A stretch of DNA of 64,000 nt from Neisseria canis (GTDB lineage Bacteria; Pseudomonadota; Gammaproteobacteria; Burkholderiales; Neisseriaceae): the NCBI RefSeq assembly GCF_900636765.1, contig NZ_LR134313.1, positions 930,001 through 994,000 on the forward strand, in the 5' to 3' direction. The notes beneath the pieces are model-generated. The model saw only the letters and a program-made list of their open reading frames with translations. It was not told where the DNA came from and did not search any database. The position numbers and the translations under genes are program-made. Shown piece after piece: positions 1 through 8,027 of this stretch. The stretch's first letter is position 1; each line of letters begins with the position of its first letter.

Positions 1-1801
1 GGTAGCCTTAATCAGGCGGCGGTTTTCCCAGCCGTATTTATGGCCGATATGGACGGGCGGTTTAACAATATTACCGCTAGCATCCATATACGAACCGTCT
101 TTTAATTTTGTATAACGTCCATAAACATCCTTCTGGGTCTGCGAGAGCAAAGACGGACGCGTTAAATTGGTTTTCGGCTTATTGGGATTATGGGCATATG
201 TTCCATTCGCATTTCTATACACGCCGTTGGCATCAGGCTTGGCGCATTTACCTACGCCGCAATTTTGCGGTTTAGGCGGTTGCAGTCGAACCGGTTTAGG
301 TGCCATTCCCGGCATTTTTACCTTCGGTCCCCGCCTGCTGCCCGTTGCCATAATTTCTAGTTGTTCATGCAATGGCCTCTTCAGATATTTCTGCGACCAA
401 GCATCTATTTCCTCGTAACTCGGAATATCAAACTCAGGAGGCGATATTTGTTTTGGCCGATATGCCTCGGGAATAGATTTACCGGCATCTAGAGGCTCCA
501 ACCCACGCGGGTCTGACCATACTGCAGCGTTTGCTGCAAATTGGTAAAGGTTATCCCCGCCCCACAACCCGATCGGATCCTGCTGCGTAAACCGCCCGCA
601 ATGCGGATCGTAATAACGGAAGAAGTTGTAGTGCAGACCCGTCTCTGCATCCGCATACTGGTTCTGCAATCGGAACGGTTGATGCACGTCTTCTTTCAGG
701 TTCGCACTCTCTCTCTGCATTATTCAGTTTACCCCAACCGCCGTATTCTCCGCGCCAAACAATGTTGCCCTCCGCGTCCGTCATCTCGCGCGGAATGCCG
801 ATTTGGTCGTTGTGGTAGTACAGAATCTGTCTGTCGGCTTTGCCGCCGTCCCGGTTGGCCGTCTGAACGATTTGTGCCAACGGTTCGTAGCTGCCCTGTT
901 CGGTATAAACGTAAGTATAGGTCGCTTTATCGCCGTATTCCTGCAACAGGCGGCTGCCTTCCCATAGGAAACGGGTTTCCGTTTGGTTGTGGGCGTTCTG
1001 TTTGCTCACCCTTCTGCCCAAGGCGTCGTAGCGGTAGTGCCAGTGTTCAGACCGCCTTCCCTCTTGTTCGATACGTGCTTCTGTTAACTGGTTGTCGGCA
1101 TCGTAGCGGTAATACTGGCTTTCGCCCGTGGCGTGGTTGTGGCGTTCGCTCAGGTTGCCCAGCGGGTCATAAACATAGTGGATGCCGTTATAGTCGGTGA
1201 GGCGGTTGCCGGCCACTTTGACACCGTCGCCGCTGATATTGTGGGCGGGGTCGAAGGCGAAGCGTTCGTCGCCGGCTCGGGTAATCCTGCCCAGCGGGTC
1301 GTAGGCGTAGTCTTTATTGCCGTGGTGTCGGTCTTCGGTTTGAACCAGATTGCCGTTGGTATCGTAATGGTAACGGCGTTTGATCAGGCCTTTCGGCTCG
1401 GTGGCTTTGCCGCCGGGTGCTTCGAGTTGTACCAGCTGTTCTTTCAGACGGCCTAAGGGGTCCGAAATCAGGCGGGTATGCAGTTTGCCGGCGCTTCTGG
1501 ATACGGGGCGGTGCAGGTCGTCGCGCTCGATATCGGTAATGGTGTCGCCGTCGAGGTTGATGTGGTGCAGATGGCCGCTGCCATAATACAGGTAGTTGAG
1601 GGTCTCACCCGTCGGCAGGATGGTTTGGGTGCGGTTGCCGAGGATGTCGTAACGGTATTCGGTGACTTTTTCGCCTTCGCTGTTGTGCGGTTGCAGAATG
1701 TCGAGGCGGATGGGTTCGCTGAGGGGGCGGAACCGTTCTTTGCCGAGCAGGCTCTCGGCAATATGGAGTCTCTGCAATAAGCCTGTTTGAAGGCAGGCTT
1801 C
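1..1801 (-). pseudogene. Rhs-family polymorphic toxin, C-terminal part, frameshifted and cut by the window edge
   Basis: The minus strand from about 1801 encodes Rhs/YD repeats (YDPLGR, YDALGRR, RYDADNQL) up to the sequence GEYGGWGKLNNAERE near 720. There the frame breaks inside a (CT)5 run at 707-716. In another frame the core resumes with HQPFRLQNQYAD, GLHYNFFRYYDP and GRFTQQDPIGL, ends with SDPRGLEPL (about 513-496), and runs into a variable toxin tail to base 1. Adding one AG unit would restore a single frame. The tail ends at the edge with GHKYGWENRRLI, resembling the GH-E/HNH nuclease toxins. There is no normal 5' end: the frame opens only about nine codons before a TTG at 1777, just after the upstream gene's stop. 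It is therefore an orphan Rhs tip without N-terminal or PAAR parts. It may be a silent cassette, a slip-switched toxin or a decayed gene. Confidence 0.8.
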
Positions 1802-2888
1802 ATTCAGAATATCTTATAACCGATACCAGCCTGATTTCGGAATCATTGTCCTGTTTCCATGCGATTAGCGGGCGGGTGGCGGGCTGTATCTCTTGCAATG
1901 CTGACGTAAGCATTAGCCAGTGATTAAACGATTTGATGTTTTTATGTTTGGAAGTTATTTGTTTTAATTTTAGTATGTTACTATTACAAAACCAACCTGT
2001 TTCAATTAGTCTGCTTCTGAGCAATGCAGTGGCCTCTTCTGAAAAACCTATTAAGCTGAGAGAGTTTGCCAATTGGTTTTCCAAGGTATATTGTTTGAAC
2101 TGGGTTAATGCCAAATTTGATTCTTGAGCGGAAAGCAGATTAAATTTGATGGTGCGGCTGATTTCGGCTTGCTTTTTGGGAATGTTTGGCGGAGAGAAAA
2201 CCAGCCATGCCGTTTGTTCGGCAAAAGTACCATCATCCTTTTCATCGGCAATCATGGAAACAATCACGCTCAACTCCTCCTGAGGTTGCTCCGTCCATAG
2301 CGAAACAAAATCCAAGTCATTATGGCCGATATTGGTCAAATAGATTTCTACTTTATCCTCATAAGGTTCAGTTAGTGTGCCAAACAGGGGCCATTGCTCC
2401 TGAAGTATGTCCATTGCGAGAGTGGAATCTGCCACAGCAACATAAACCGTTATCTTTTTATGTTGCGACTGTTTAAATAAGGCCTCAAATTTCTTTGTAA
2501 AAAAAGCGAGACTGTAAGCGTATTTTTGTGGCGAGTCGTCTGAAAGCGCATAATCCGATTCCACTACGGCAATTTTTTTTCCGGCCCATTGCGTCCACTG
2601 CTGACGGATATTCTGTTTTTCGTTTTCCCATGCCTGGTATGCAACTGTTTTGTTGGTTTCGGCGACAACCATGATCGAAAAGCCCAGCAGCCATAAAGCA
2701 AAGGGAAACGATCCCGATAAAACCAACATTGTCGTGCCGATTTTCAGTTTGTGCCAAAACAGCCAAACGGCTGGCAGCCACAACAGGTAAACCACTATCA
2801 GCCCGAACAGCCAGGCAAATATGCTGTTCCATTTGGTTTTTTGTGGCTTTTTAAATAAGTCGGGAATATCGGGAATCGGCCAAGGCAT
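1800..2888 (-). CDS. Hypothetical inner-membrane protein of the VgrG effector cassette (362 aa)
   Basis: I do not recognise the family. The N-terminus (about residues 22-80) contains two hydrophobic stretches rich in Leu, Trp and Val (FGLIVVYLLWLPAVWLFW, then a second after KIGTT) that should form a membrane hairpin. About 280 mostly polar residues follow. The gene lies between the DUF2931 copies and the Rhs fragment, on the same strand. Its stop overlaps the point where the Rhs frame starts. Membrane proteins in such cassettes are often immunity or accessory factors, so a role linked to the Rhs tip or the lipase is plausible but not shown. The start has a purine-rich stretch upstream, and no alternative start nearby looks better. 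Confidence 0.6.
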   Translation of the reverse strand: MPWPIPDIPDLFKKPQKTKWNSIFAWLFGLIVVYLLWLPAVWLFWHKLKIGTTMLVLSGSFPFALWLLGFSIMVVAETNKTVAYQAWENEKQNIRQQWTQWAGKKIAVVESDYALSDDSPQKYAYSLAFFTKKFEALFKQSQHKKITVYVAVADSTLAMDILQEQWPLFGTLTEPYEDKVEIYLTNIGHNDLDFVSLWTEQPQEELSVIVSMIADEKDDGTFAEQTAWLVFSPPNIPKKQAEISRTIKFNLLSAQESNLALTQFKQYTLENQLANSLSLIGFSEEATALLRSRLIETGWFCNSNILKLKQITSKHKNIKSFNHWLMLTSALQEIQPATRPLIAWKQDNDSEIRLVSVIRYSE

Positions 2889-2966
2889 ATTTTTCCTTTG
2901 TAATCAAAGTGAGAATAAGAAAGAAGGGGCGAATCCATCCGAAACTTTCGTCAGCCCCGCACCGGT

Positions 2967-4049
2967 TCAATCCTGCAATGCCAAACGGGTGGGATCCAGT
3001 ATGATTTTTTCCTCAACCCCTTCCGCCGTCAGATAAACATCCAATTCGTCGTACTTCTTGTCGAAATCGGCCTGAAAGGTAATCGGTTTGCCGTACGCGG
3101 CCATTTTTTCAAAGGCGGCCATAATTGCTTTTTTATCAAATTCCATCACATATGAGGCTTTGCTGCCATCAGCCTGTTTAATAATAAATATTATTGCTTC
3201 TGGCACAGGGGCATCGCGGAACCGCCCGACTTCTTCTTTCGGGGTCAGCAAAAACTCCCCGTTGACATAATTGGCGTCGTAATCGGTTAACACATTGGGG
3301 CGGTTAACGGCCAGCCGCCATCGATAGGTTTTAAAGAAGCGGTTCCAATAGGCGGGGTCGTTGGGCGGCGGGGTTTCTTTCAATGCCGCTATCGATTCTT
3401 GATGCACTTCGTTTTTATCTTCAAAAAAATGTTTTTTGGCATCGTCCACATACTGCCGTCTCGGTTCCACATCGGAAACCATCTCGGGATAGCCGCCTAT
3501 CCCGCGGGCAAAGCGTTCCCAATCGGTATCGGTTTTTTGTGCTTGGTATTGGCCGATAAAGCGAACCTGCCACCCGCCCAGATACACAAACACCTGCCCG
3601 GTAGGGACGGCATTGATGATAAATTGGTCAAAAGGGCATCTGGCCTCGCTGTTCTTTTCTCTGATGCTGATATAGTCACACTGCTTAAACAGCTCGGTCA
3701 GCCGCTCTTTGGGCATCGCAAACTTACCCTGCCAAAACTGGTTGTCCAGCGGATTGAACCAAAGGATATGCAGGGTGCTCGGTACCGGGAAGTAGTCGTT
3801 AGGCGAACTTTGGCTTCCAAAACCTAAACTGGCTCCCCCACTGTTACCGCCAAAATGAATGATCAGTTCGCCCTTTTCATCGGTAAAGTAGGTGTCGGCA
3901 AAGCTATGTTTGGCTTCATAAAATTTACTGATGTAAACCTGATAACGTACCCAATCTTTCTGTTTCCAATACTGCATAAACCACCGTCCTGTTATTGATA
4001 ATAAAACGACAACCGCCAATCCGATTGATATTTTTGCAATCCTTCCCAT
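2967..4049 (-). CDS. DUF2931-type protein, putative lipase immunity protein, copy A (360 aa)
   Basis: One N-terminal membrane anchor or uncleaved signal (SIGLAVVVLLSITGRWF, residues 7-23) is followed by a soluble domain, so the bulk should be periplasmic. The segment PVPSTLHILWFNPLDNQFW followed by MPKERLTELF resembles the conserved core of DUF2931 proteins, which commonly sit beside T6SS lipase genes. A role in neutralising the DUF2235 effector at 6665-8011 is inferred from position. Copy A is the most distant of three tandem copies. It differs from B and C mainly at residues 140-165 (CPFDQF, GGWQVRF) and about 285-305 (VPEAIIFIIKQADG). Its ATG overlaps the stop of a short upstream ORF as TGATG, which suggests translational coupling. 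Confidence 0.72.
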   Translation of the reverse strand: MGRIAKISIGLAVVVLLSITGRWFMQYWKQKDWVRYQVYISKFYEAKHSFADTYFTDEKGELIIHFGGNSGGASLGFGSQSSPNDYFPVPSTLHILWFNPLDNQFWQGKFAMPKERLTELFKQCDYISIREKNSEARCPFDQFIINAVPTGQVFVYLGGWQVRFIGQYQAQKTDTDWERFARGIGGYPEMVSDVEPRRQYVDDAKKHFFEDKNEVHQESIAALKETPPPNDPAYWNRFFKTYRWRLAVNRPNVLTDYDANYVNGEFLLTPKEEVGRFRDAPVPEAIIFIIKQADGSKASYVMEFDKKAIMAAFEKMAAYGKPITFQADFDKKYDELDVYLTAEGVEEKIILDPTRLALQD

Positions 4050-4210
4050 CAGCGGTATCCTTCGGTTACTTTGGGGCGTACCGGCCTCATCGGGTTGGGC
4101 TTGCCGTTTGAACCGCGCTCTTTGGCTTTCGGGGTGCCGGCATTGGGGTTGAAGGGTTTGTCGGTAGCGTCCAACGAAATATATGAACAGCGGTGGTTAA
4201 TCTTTCTCAT
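4049..4210 (-). pseudogene. Duplicated 3' end of the DUF2235 effector gene in front of immunity copy A
   Basis: A 53-codon ORF starts at MRKINHRCSY and continues with SLDATDKPFNPNAGTPKAKE and VRPKVTEGYR. From SLDATDK on it is nearly identical to the C-terminus of the DUF2235 effector encoded at 6665-8011. It was carried along when the effector-tail plus immunity unit was duplicated. Its stop overlaps the start of copy A (TGATG), so it may act as a short leader that keeps translation of the immunity gene coupled. A functional protein product is unlikely. Confidence 0.7.
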
Positions 4211-4271
4211 CTTATTGTCTCTTGAAGGTATGCAGGCCGCCTGAAATATGTTCAGACAGCCCCGCACCGGT

Positions 4272-5360
4272 TCAATCCCGCAATGCCAAACGGGTGGGAT
4301 CCAGTATGATTTTTTCCTCAACCCCTTCCGCCGTCAGATAAACATCCAATTCGTCGTACTTCTTGTCGAAATCGGCCTGAAAGGTAATCGGTTTGCCGTG
4401 CGCGGCCATTTTTTCAAAGGCGGCCATAATTGCTTTTTCATCAAATTCCATCACATAGCTGCTCGGAATGCCAATGCCGTCGGATTTTTTAACAAAAAAC
4501 ACCACACGGTACGGTACGGGAGCATCGCGGAACCGCCCGACTTCTTCTTTCGGGGTCAGCAAAAACTCCCCGTTGACATAATTGGCATCGTAATCGGTTA
4601 ACATATTGGGGCGGTTAACGGCCAGCCGCCATCGATAGGTTTTAAAGAAGCGGTTCCAATAGGCGGGGTCGTTGGGCGGCGGGGTTTCTTTCAATGCCGC
4701 TATCGATTCTTGATGCACTTCGTTTTTATCTTCAAAAAAATGTTTTTTGGCATCGTCCACATACTGCCGTCTCGGTTCCACATCGGAAACCATCTCGGGA
4801 TAGCCGCCTATCCCGCGGGCAAAGCGTTCCCAATCGGTATCGGTTTTTTGTGCTTGGTATTGGCCGATAAAGCGGATCTGCGCTCCGCCCAGATACACAA
4901 ACACCTGTCCGGTAGGGACGGCATTGATGATAAATTTATAAAAAGGGCATCTGGCCTCGCTGTTCTTTTCTCTGATGCTGATATAGTCACACTGCTTAAA
5001 CAGCTCGGTCAGCCGCTCTTTGGGCATCGCAAACTTTCCCTGCCAAAACTGGTTGTCCAGCGGATTGAACCAAAGGATATGCAGGGTGCTCGGTACCGGG
5101 AAGTAGTCGTTAGGCGAACTTTGGCTTCCAAAACCTAAACTGGCTCCCCCACTGTTACCGCCAAAATGAATGATCAGTTCGCCCTTTTCATCGGTAAAGT
5201 AGGTGTCGGCAAAGCTATGTTTGGCTTCATAAAATTTACTGATATAAACCTGATAACGTACCCAATCTTTCTGTTCCCAATACTGCATAAACCACCGTCC
5301 TGTTATTGATAATAAAACGACAACCGCCAATCCGATTGATATTTTTGCAATCCTTCCCAT
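4272..5360 (-). CDS. DUF2931-type protein, putative lipase immunity protein, copy B (362 aa)
   Basis: This is the middle of three tandem copies, with the same layout as copy A: a membrane anchor at residues 7-23, the HILWFNPLDN core and a polar periplasmic body. It is a mosaic. Its N-terminal third (FYEAKHSFADTYF, GGNSGGASLGFGSQSS) matches copy A, while its middle and C-terminal parts (CPFYKF, GGAQIRF, YRVVFFVKKSDG) match copy C. Relative to C it has two extra residues at SDGIGIPSS, consistent with a six-base slip. It is coupled to a duplicated effector tail upstream through a TGATG overlap. Confidence 0.72.
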   Translation of the reverse strand: MGRIAKISIGLAVVVLLSITGRWFMQYWEQKDWVRYQVYISKFYEAKHSFADTYFTDEKGELIIHFGGNSGGASLGFGSQSSPNDYFPVPSTLHILWFNPLDNQFWQGKFAMPKERLTELFKQCDYISIREKNSEARCPFYKFIINAVPTGQVFVYLGGAQIRFIGQYQAQKTDTDWERFARGIGGYPEMVSDVEPRRQYVDDAKKHFFEDKNEVHQESIAALKETPPPNDPAYWNRFFKTYRWRLAVNRPNMLTDYDANYVNGEFLLTPKEEVGRFRDAPVPYRVVFFVKKSDGIGIPSSYVMEFDEKAIMAAFEKMAAHGKPITFQADFDKKYDELDVYLTAEGVEEKIILDPTRLALRD

Positions 5361-5521
5361 CAGCGGTATCCTTCGGTTACTTTGGGGCGTACCGGCCTCA
5401 TCGGGTTGGGCTTGCCGTTTGAACCGCGCTCTTTGGCTTTCGGGGTGCCGGCATTGGGGTTGAAGGGTTTGTCGGTAGCGTCCAACGAAATATATGAACA
5501 GCGGTGGTTAATCTTTCTCAT
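5360..5521 (-). pseudogene. Duplicated 3' end of the DUF2235 effector gene in front of immunity copy B
   Basis: This is a second 53-codon copy of the effector tail (SLDATDKPFNPNAGTPKAKE and following), with the same encoded sequence as the one before copy A. Its stop overlaps the ATG of copy B as TGATG. Together with 4049-4210 it marks the duplication boundary: the unit spans the last ~45 effector codons plus one immunity gene and repeats every 1305-1311 bp. Confidence 0.7.
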
Positions 5522-5582
5522 CTTATTGTCTCTTGAAGGTATGCAGGCCGCCTGAAATATGTTCAGACAGCCCCGCACCGGT

Positions 5583-6665
5583 TCAATCCCGCAATGCCAA
5601 ACGGGTGGGATCCAGTATGATTTTCTCCTCAACACCTTCCGCCGTCAGATAAACATCCAATTCGTCGTACTTCTTGTCGAAATCGGCCTGAAAGGTAATC
5701 GGTTTGCCGTACGCGGCCATTTTTTCAAAGGCGGCCATAATTGCTTTTTCATCAAATTCCATCACATAGCTGCTCGGAATGCCGTCGGATTTTTTAACAA
5801 AAAACACCACACGGTACGGTACGGGAGCATCGCGGAACCGCCCGACTTCTTCTTTCGGGGTCAGCAAAAACTCCCCGTTGACATAATTGGCGTCGTAATC
5901 GGTTAACACATTGGGACGGTTAACGGCCAGCCGCCATCGATAGGTTTTAAAGAAGCGGTTCCAATAGGCGGGGTCGTTGGGCGGCGGGGTTTCTTTCAAT
6001 GCCGCTATCGATTCTTGATGCACTTCGTTTTTATCTTCAAAAAAATGTTTTTTGGCATCGTCCACATACTGCCGTCTCGGTTCCACATCGGAAACCATCT
6101 CGGGATAGCCGCCTATCCCGCGGGCAAAGCGTTCCCAATCGGTATCGGTTTTTTGTGCTTGGTATTGGCCGATAAAGCGGATCTGCGCTCCGCCCAGATA
6201 CACAAACACCTGTCCGGTAGGGACGGCATTGATGATAAATTTATAAAAAGGGCATCTGGCCTCGCTGTTCTTTTCTCTGATGCTGATATAGTCACACTGC
6301 TTAAACAGCTCGGTCAGCCGCTCTTTGGGCATCGCAAACTTACCCCGCCAAAACTGGTTGTCCAGCGGATTGAACCAAAGGATATGCAGGGTGCTCGGTA
6401 CCGGGAAGTAGTCATTGGGTGCGCTTTGTGCGCCTTCACCCAGTACATCGCCATCGCTGTGTCCGCCGTAGTGAATAATCAGCTCGCCTTTTTCATCGGT
6501 TAAGTATGAGTCGGCAAAGCTGAGTTGTGCCCCATAAAATTGACCGACATACACCTGATAACGTACCCAATCTTTCTGTTCCCAATACTGCATAAACCAC
6601 CGTCCTGTTATTGATAATAAAACGACAACCGCCAATCCGATTGATATTTTTGCAATCCTTCCCAT
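5583..6665 (-). CDS. DUF2931-type protein, putative lipase immunity protein, copy C, effector-adjacent (360 aa)
   Basis: This copy sits directly behind the intact DUF2235 lipase gene and overlaps its stop (TGATG), so it is probably the original cognate partner. It has a membrane anchor at residues 7-23 and then the DUF2931-like body with HILWFNPLDNQFWRGKF. Residues 38-75 differ strongly from copies A and B (VGQFYGAQLSFADSYL, GGHSDGDVLGEGAQSA), while the remainder is nearly identical. If this family neutralises the lipase, as in other Tle/Tli pairs, the variable patch may be where partner specificity lies. That is inference only. Confidence 0.75.
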   Translation of the reverse strand: MGRIAKISIGLAVVVLLSITGRWFMQYWEQKDWVRYQVYVGQFYGAQLSFADSYLTDEKGELIIHYGGHSDGDVLGEGAQSAPNDYFPVPSTLHILWFNPLDNQFWRGKFAMPKERLTELFKQCDYISIREKNSEARCPFYKFIINAVPTGQVFVYLGGAQIRFIGQYQAQKTDTDWERFARGIGGYPEMVSDVEPRRQYVDDAKKHFFEDKNEVHQESIAALKETPPPNDPAYWNRFFKTYRWRLAVNRPNVLTDYDANYVNGEFLLTPKEEVGRFRDAPVPYRVVFFVKKSDGIPSSYVMEFDEKAIMAAFEKMAAYGKPITFQADFDKKYDELDVYLTAEGVEEKIILDPTRLALRD

Positions 6666-8011
6666 CAGCGGTATCCTTCCGTGACTTTGGGGCGTACCGG
6701 CCTCATCGGGTTGGGTTTGCCGTTTGGGCTGTGCTCTTTGGCTTTCGGGGTGCCGGCATTGGGGTTGAAGGGTTTGTCGGTAGCGTCCAACGAAATATGG
6801 ATAAAGCCGGCGTATAGCTGCTTCATTTCCTCCGGCGGCAGCAGCGGCACACTGAAATCCAAGCCGTTTTGCCGGTAATTGGCCTGAACATAGGCGTCGG
6901 CCAGGCGGTAAAACTTATCCAATACGGGTACGGCCTGCATTTCCCGAATCCGTTTATCCAACTGGGAGTCTGTTTTTTTGGTAAAACCGGCTTCTTTAAC
7001 CATCAGCGACTGCATAATGGCGGCCGTCACAAACTGGTAATCGATTTTAACGTTGCGGCGGCTGCCGGTTACATTTTCGTTAACATTGAAATCACTGACA
7101 TAATGATGACGGAATTTCAACTGCGCTTCGGTGAAATAGCCTTTTTCCAGATACCATTTATAGTAAATATGCTTGTCTGAAGTGCGGTTAATGTCTTTGT
7201 TGCTGAGCAGCAGATCCACATCGTGGTGCGGCTCGTAATAGCCGCCGCCCACATCGGAGTGCGCTCCGGGAAAACTGCATTCGAAGCCGCGCCCGTCTTT
7301 GACCGCCCCTTTGATGGAGGTAAGCGGGAAATGGTAGCGGTAGTCGTTTTGCGCGGTAAAATGCACGATGCGGCGGATGCCTTCGGGCGCGCCGACATCC
7401 AGCTTGAATTCTTTCACATCGTTGTAATGGTCTGTCCCCACCGAAGAAACGGTGTCGAACAGCCCGACAAAATTGATGGTAAAGCGTTTTCCCGAACCTT
7501 TCTCCGCCTGCCGTATTTTATGGCAGAAATAGCGGGCATAGGCCGCACCCCGGCTGAAGCCGTATACGTTCAGACTGGCCAGTGTGGTCTCGTTTTCTCC
7601 CATAATATCAAAAACCGCCCGAACCGCCTCATCCACCCGCATCCCTATCCCGCTGCCGCCGCCGGCGGCACCCAGCCCGGGCATAGACTGGTCCTCTTTA
7701 CCCCGGAAGGTACCCGCCCCTTCGATATAGACGGTTTGGTGTTTCCTCGGCTTTTTTTTGTGTGACAAATACAGCATGGCCACATTGGAATAGTAGTTGT
7801 TGTAGCTCACGCTTTTGCGCAGCGTATCGGGTTGGCGTTTGAACGGGCCGCTTCTGCGGTTGGCTTCGGTATTGAAATAATTGTTGCCGGTGCCGTCGAA
7901 ATAAACGCTGATGGTCAGGGGTTTGAGGGTAACCTGCACCTTGGTGTTCGGAGGCGGATTGGTGGTTGCACTGCCTAACACTTTCTCTTTGGGTTTTTCA
8001 ATGGGGAGCAT
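6665..8011 (-). CDS. DUF2235 (T6SS Tle1-type) alpha/beta-hydrolase effector
   Basis: This 448-residue protein belongs to the DUF2235 hydrolases, several of which are T6SS phospholipase effectors (Tle1). SVYFDGTGNN (residues 35-44) is the typical N-terminal motif. The nucleophile elbow GFSRG places the catalytic Ser at 153. GLFDTVSS (Asp186) and FPGAHSDVGGGY (His251) are the likely other triad members. There is no signal peptide, as expected for VgrG-delivered cargo. The gene lies 17 bp behind vgrG and overlaps the immunity copy C by one base, a compact delivery-toxin-immunity arrangement. The last ~45 residues (PNAGTPKAKEHSPNGKPNP and on) are Pro/Lys-rich and are the part duplicated downstream. 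Membrane phospholipid of competitor cells is the inferred substrate. Confidence 0.85.
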   Translation of the reverse strand: MLPIEKPKEKVLGSATTNPPPNTKVQVTLKPLTISVYFDGTGNNYFNTEANRRSGPFKRQPDTLRKSVSYNNYYSNVAMLYLSHKKKPRKHQTVYIEGAGTFRGKEDQSMPGLGAAGGGSGIGMRVDEAVRAVFDIMGENETTLASLNVYGFSRGAAYARYFCHKIRQAEKGSGKRFTINFVGLFDTVSSVGTDHYNDVKEFKLDVGAPEGIRRIVHFTAQNDYRYHFPLTSIKGAVKDGRGFECSFPGAHSDVGGGYYEPHHDVDLLLSNKDINRTSDKHIYYKWYLEKGYFTEAQLKFRHHYVSDFNVNENVTGSRRNVKIDYQFVTAAIMQSLMVKEAGFTKKTDSQLDKRIREMQAVPVLDKFYRLADAYVQANYRQNGLDFSVPLLPPEEMKQLYAGFIHISLDATDKPFNPNAGTPKAKEHSPNGKPNPMRPVRPKVTEGYR

Positions 8012-8027
8012 AATTGATCCTTTGCAC

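Larger units (their letters stand above)
2940..6790 (-). repeat. Three tandem ~1.31-kb units (effector 3' end plus immunity gene)
   Basis: The immunity genes end at 2967, 4272 and 5583, giving periods of 1305 and 1311 bp. Each unit also repeats the intergenic string around GGCCGCCTGAAATATGTTC (4231-4252, 5542-5563) and the effector-tail sequence. Base identity is very high outside a few variable patches, pointing to recent unequal crossing-over or gene conversion. Confidence 0.85.

Noticed and set aside
4049..4321. Possible 90-residue protein upstream of immunity copy A
   Set aside because: Its N-terminal part is reverse-strand shadow of the copy B 3' end; only the effector-tail portion (4049-4210) is meaningful.
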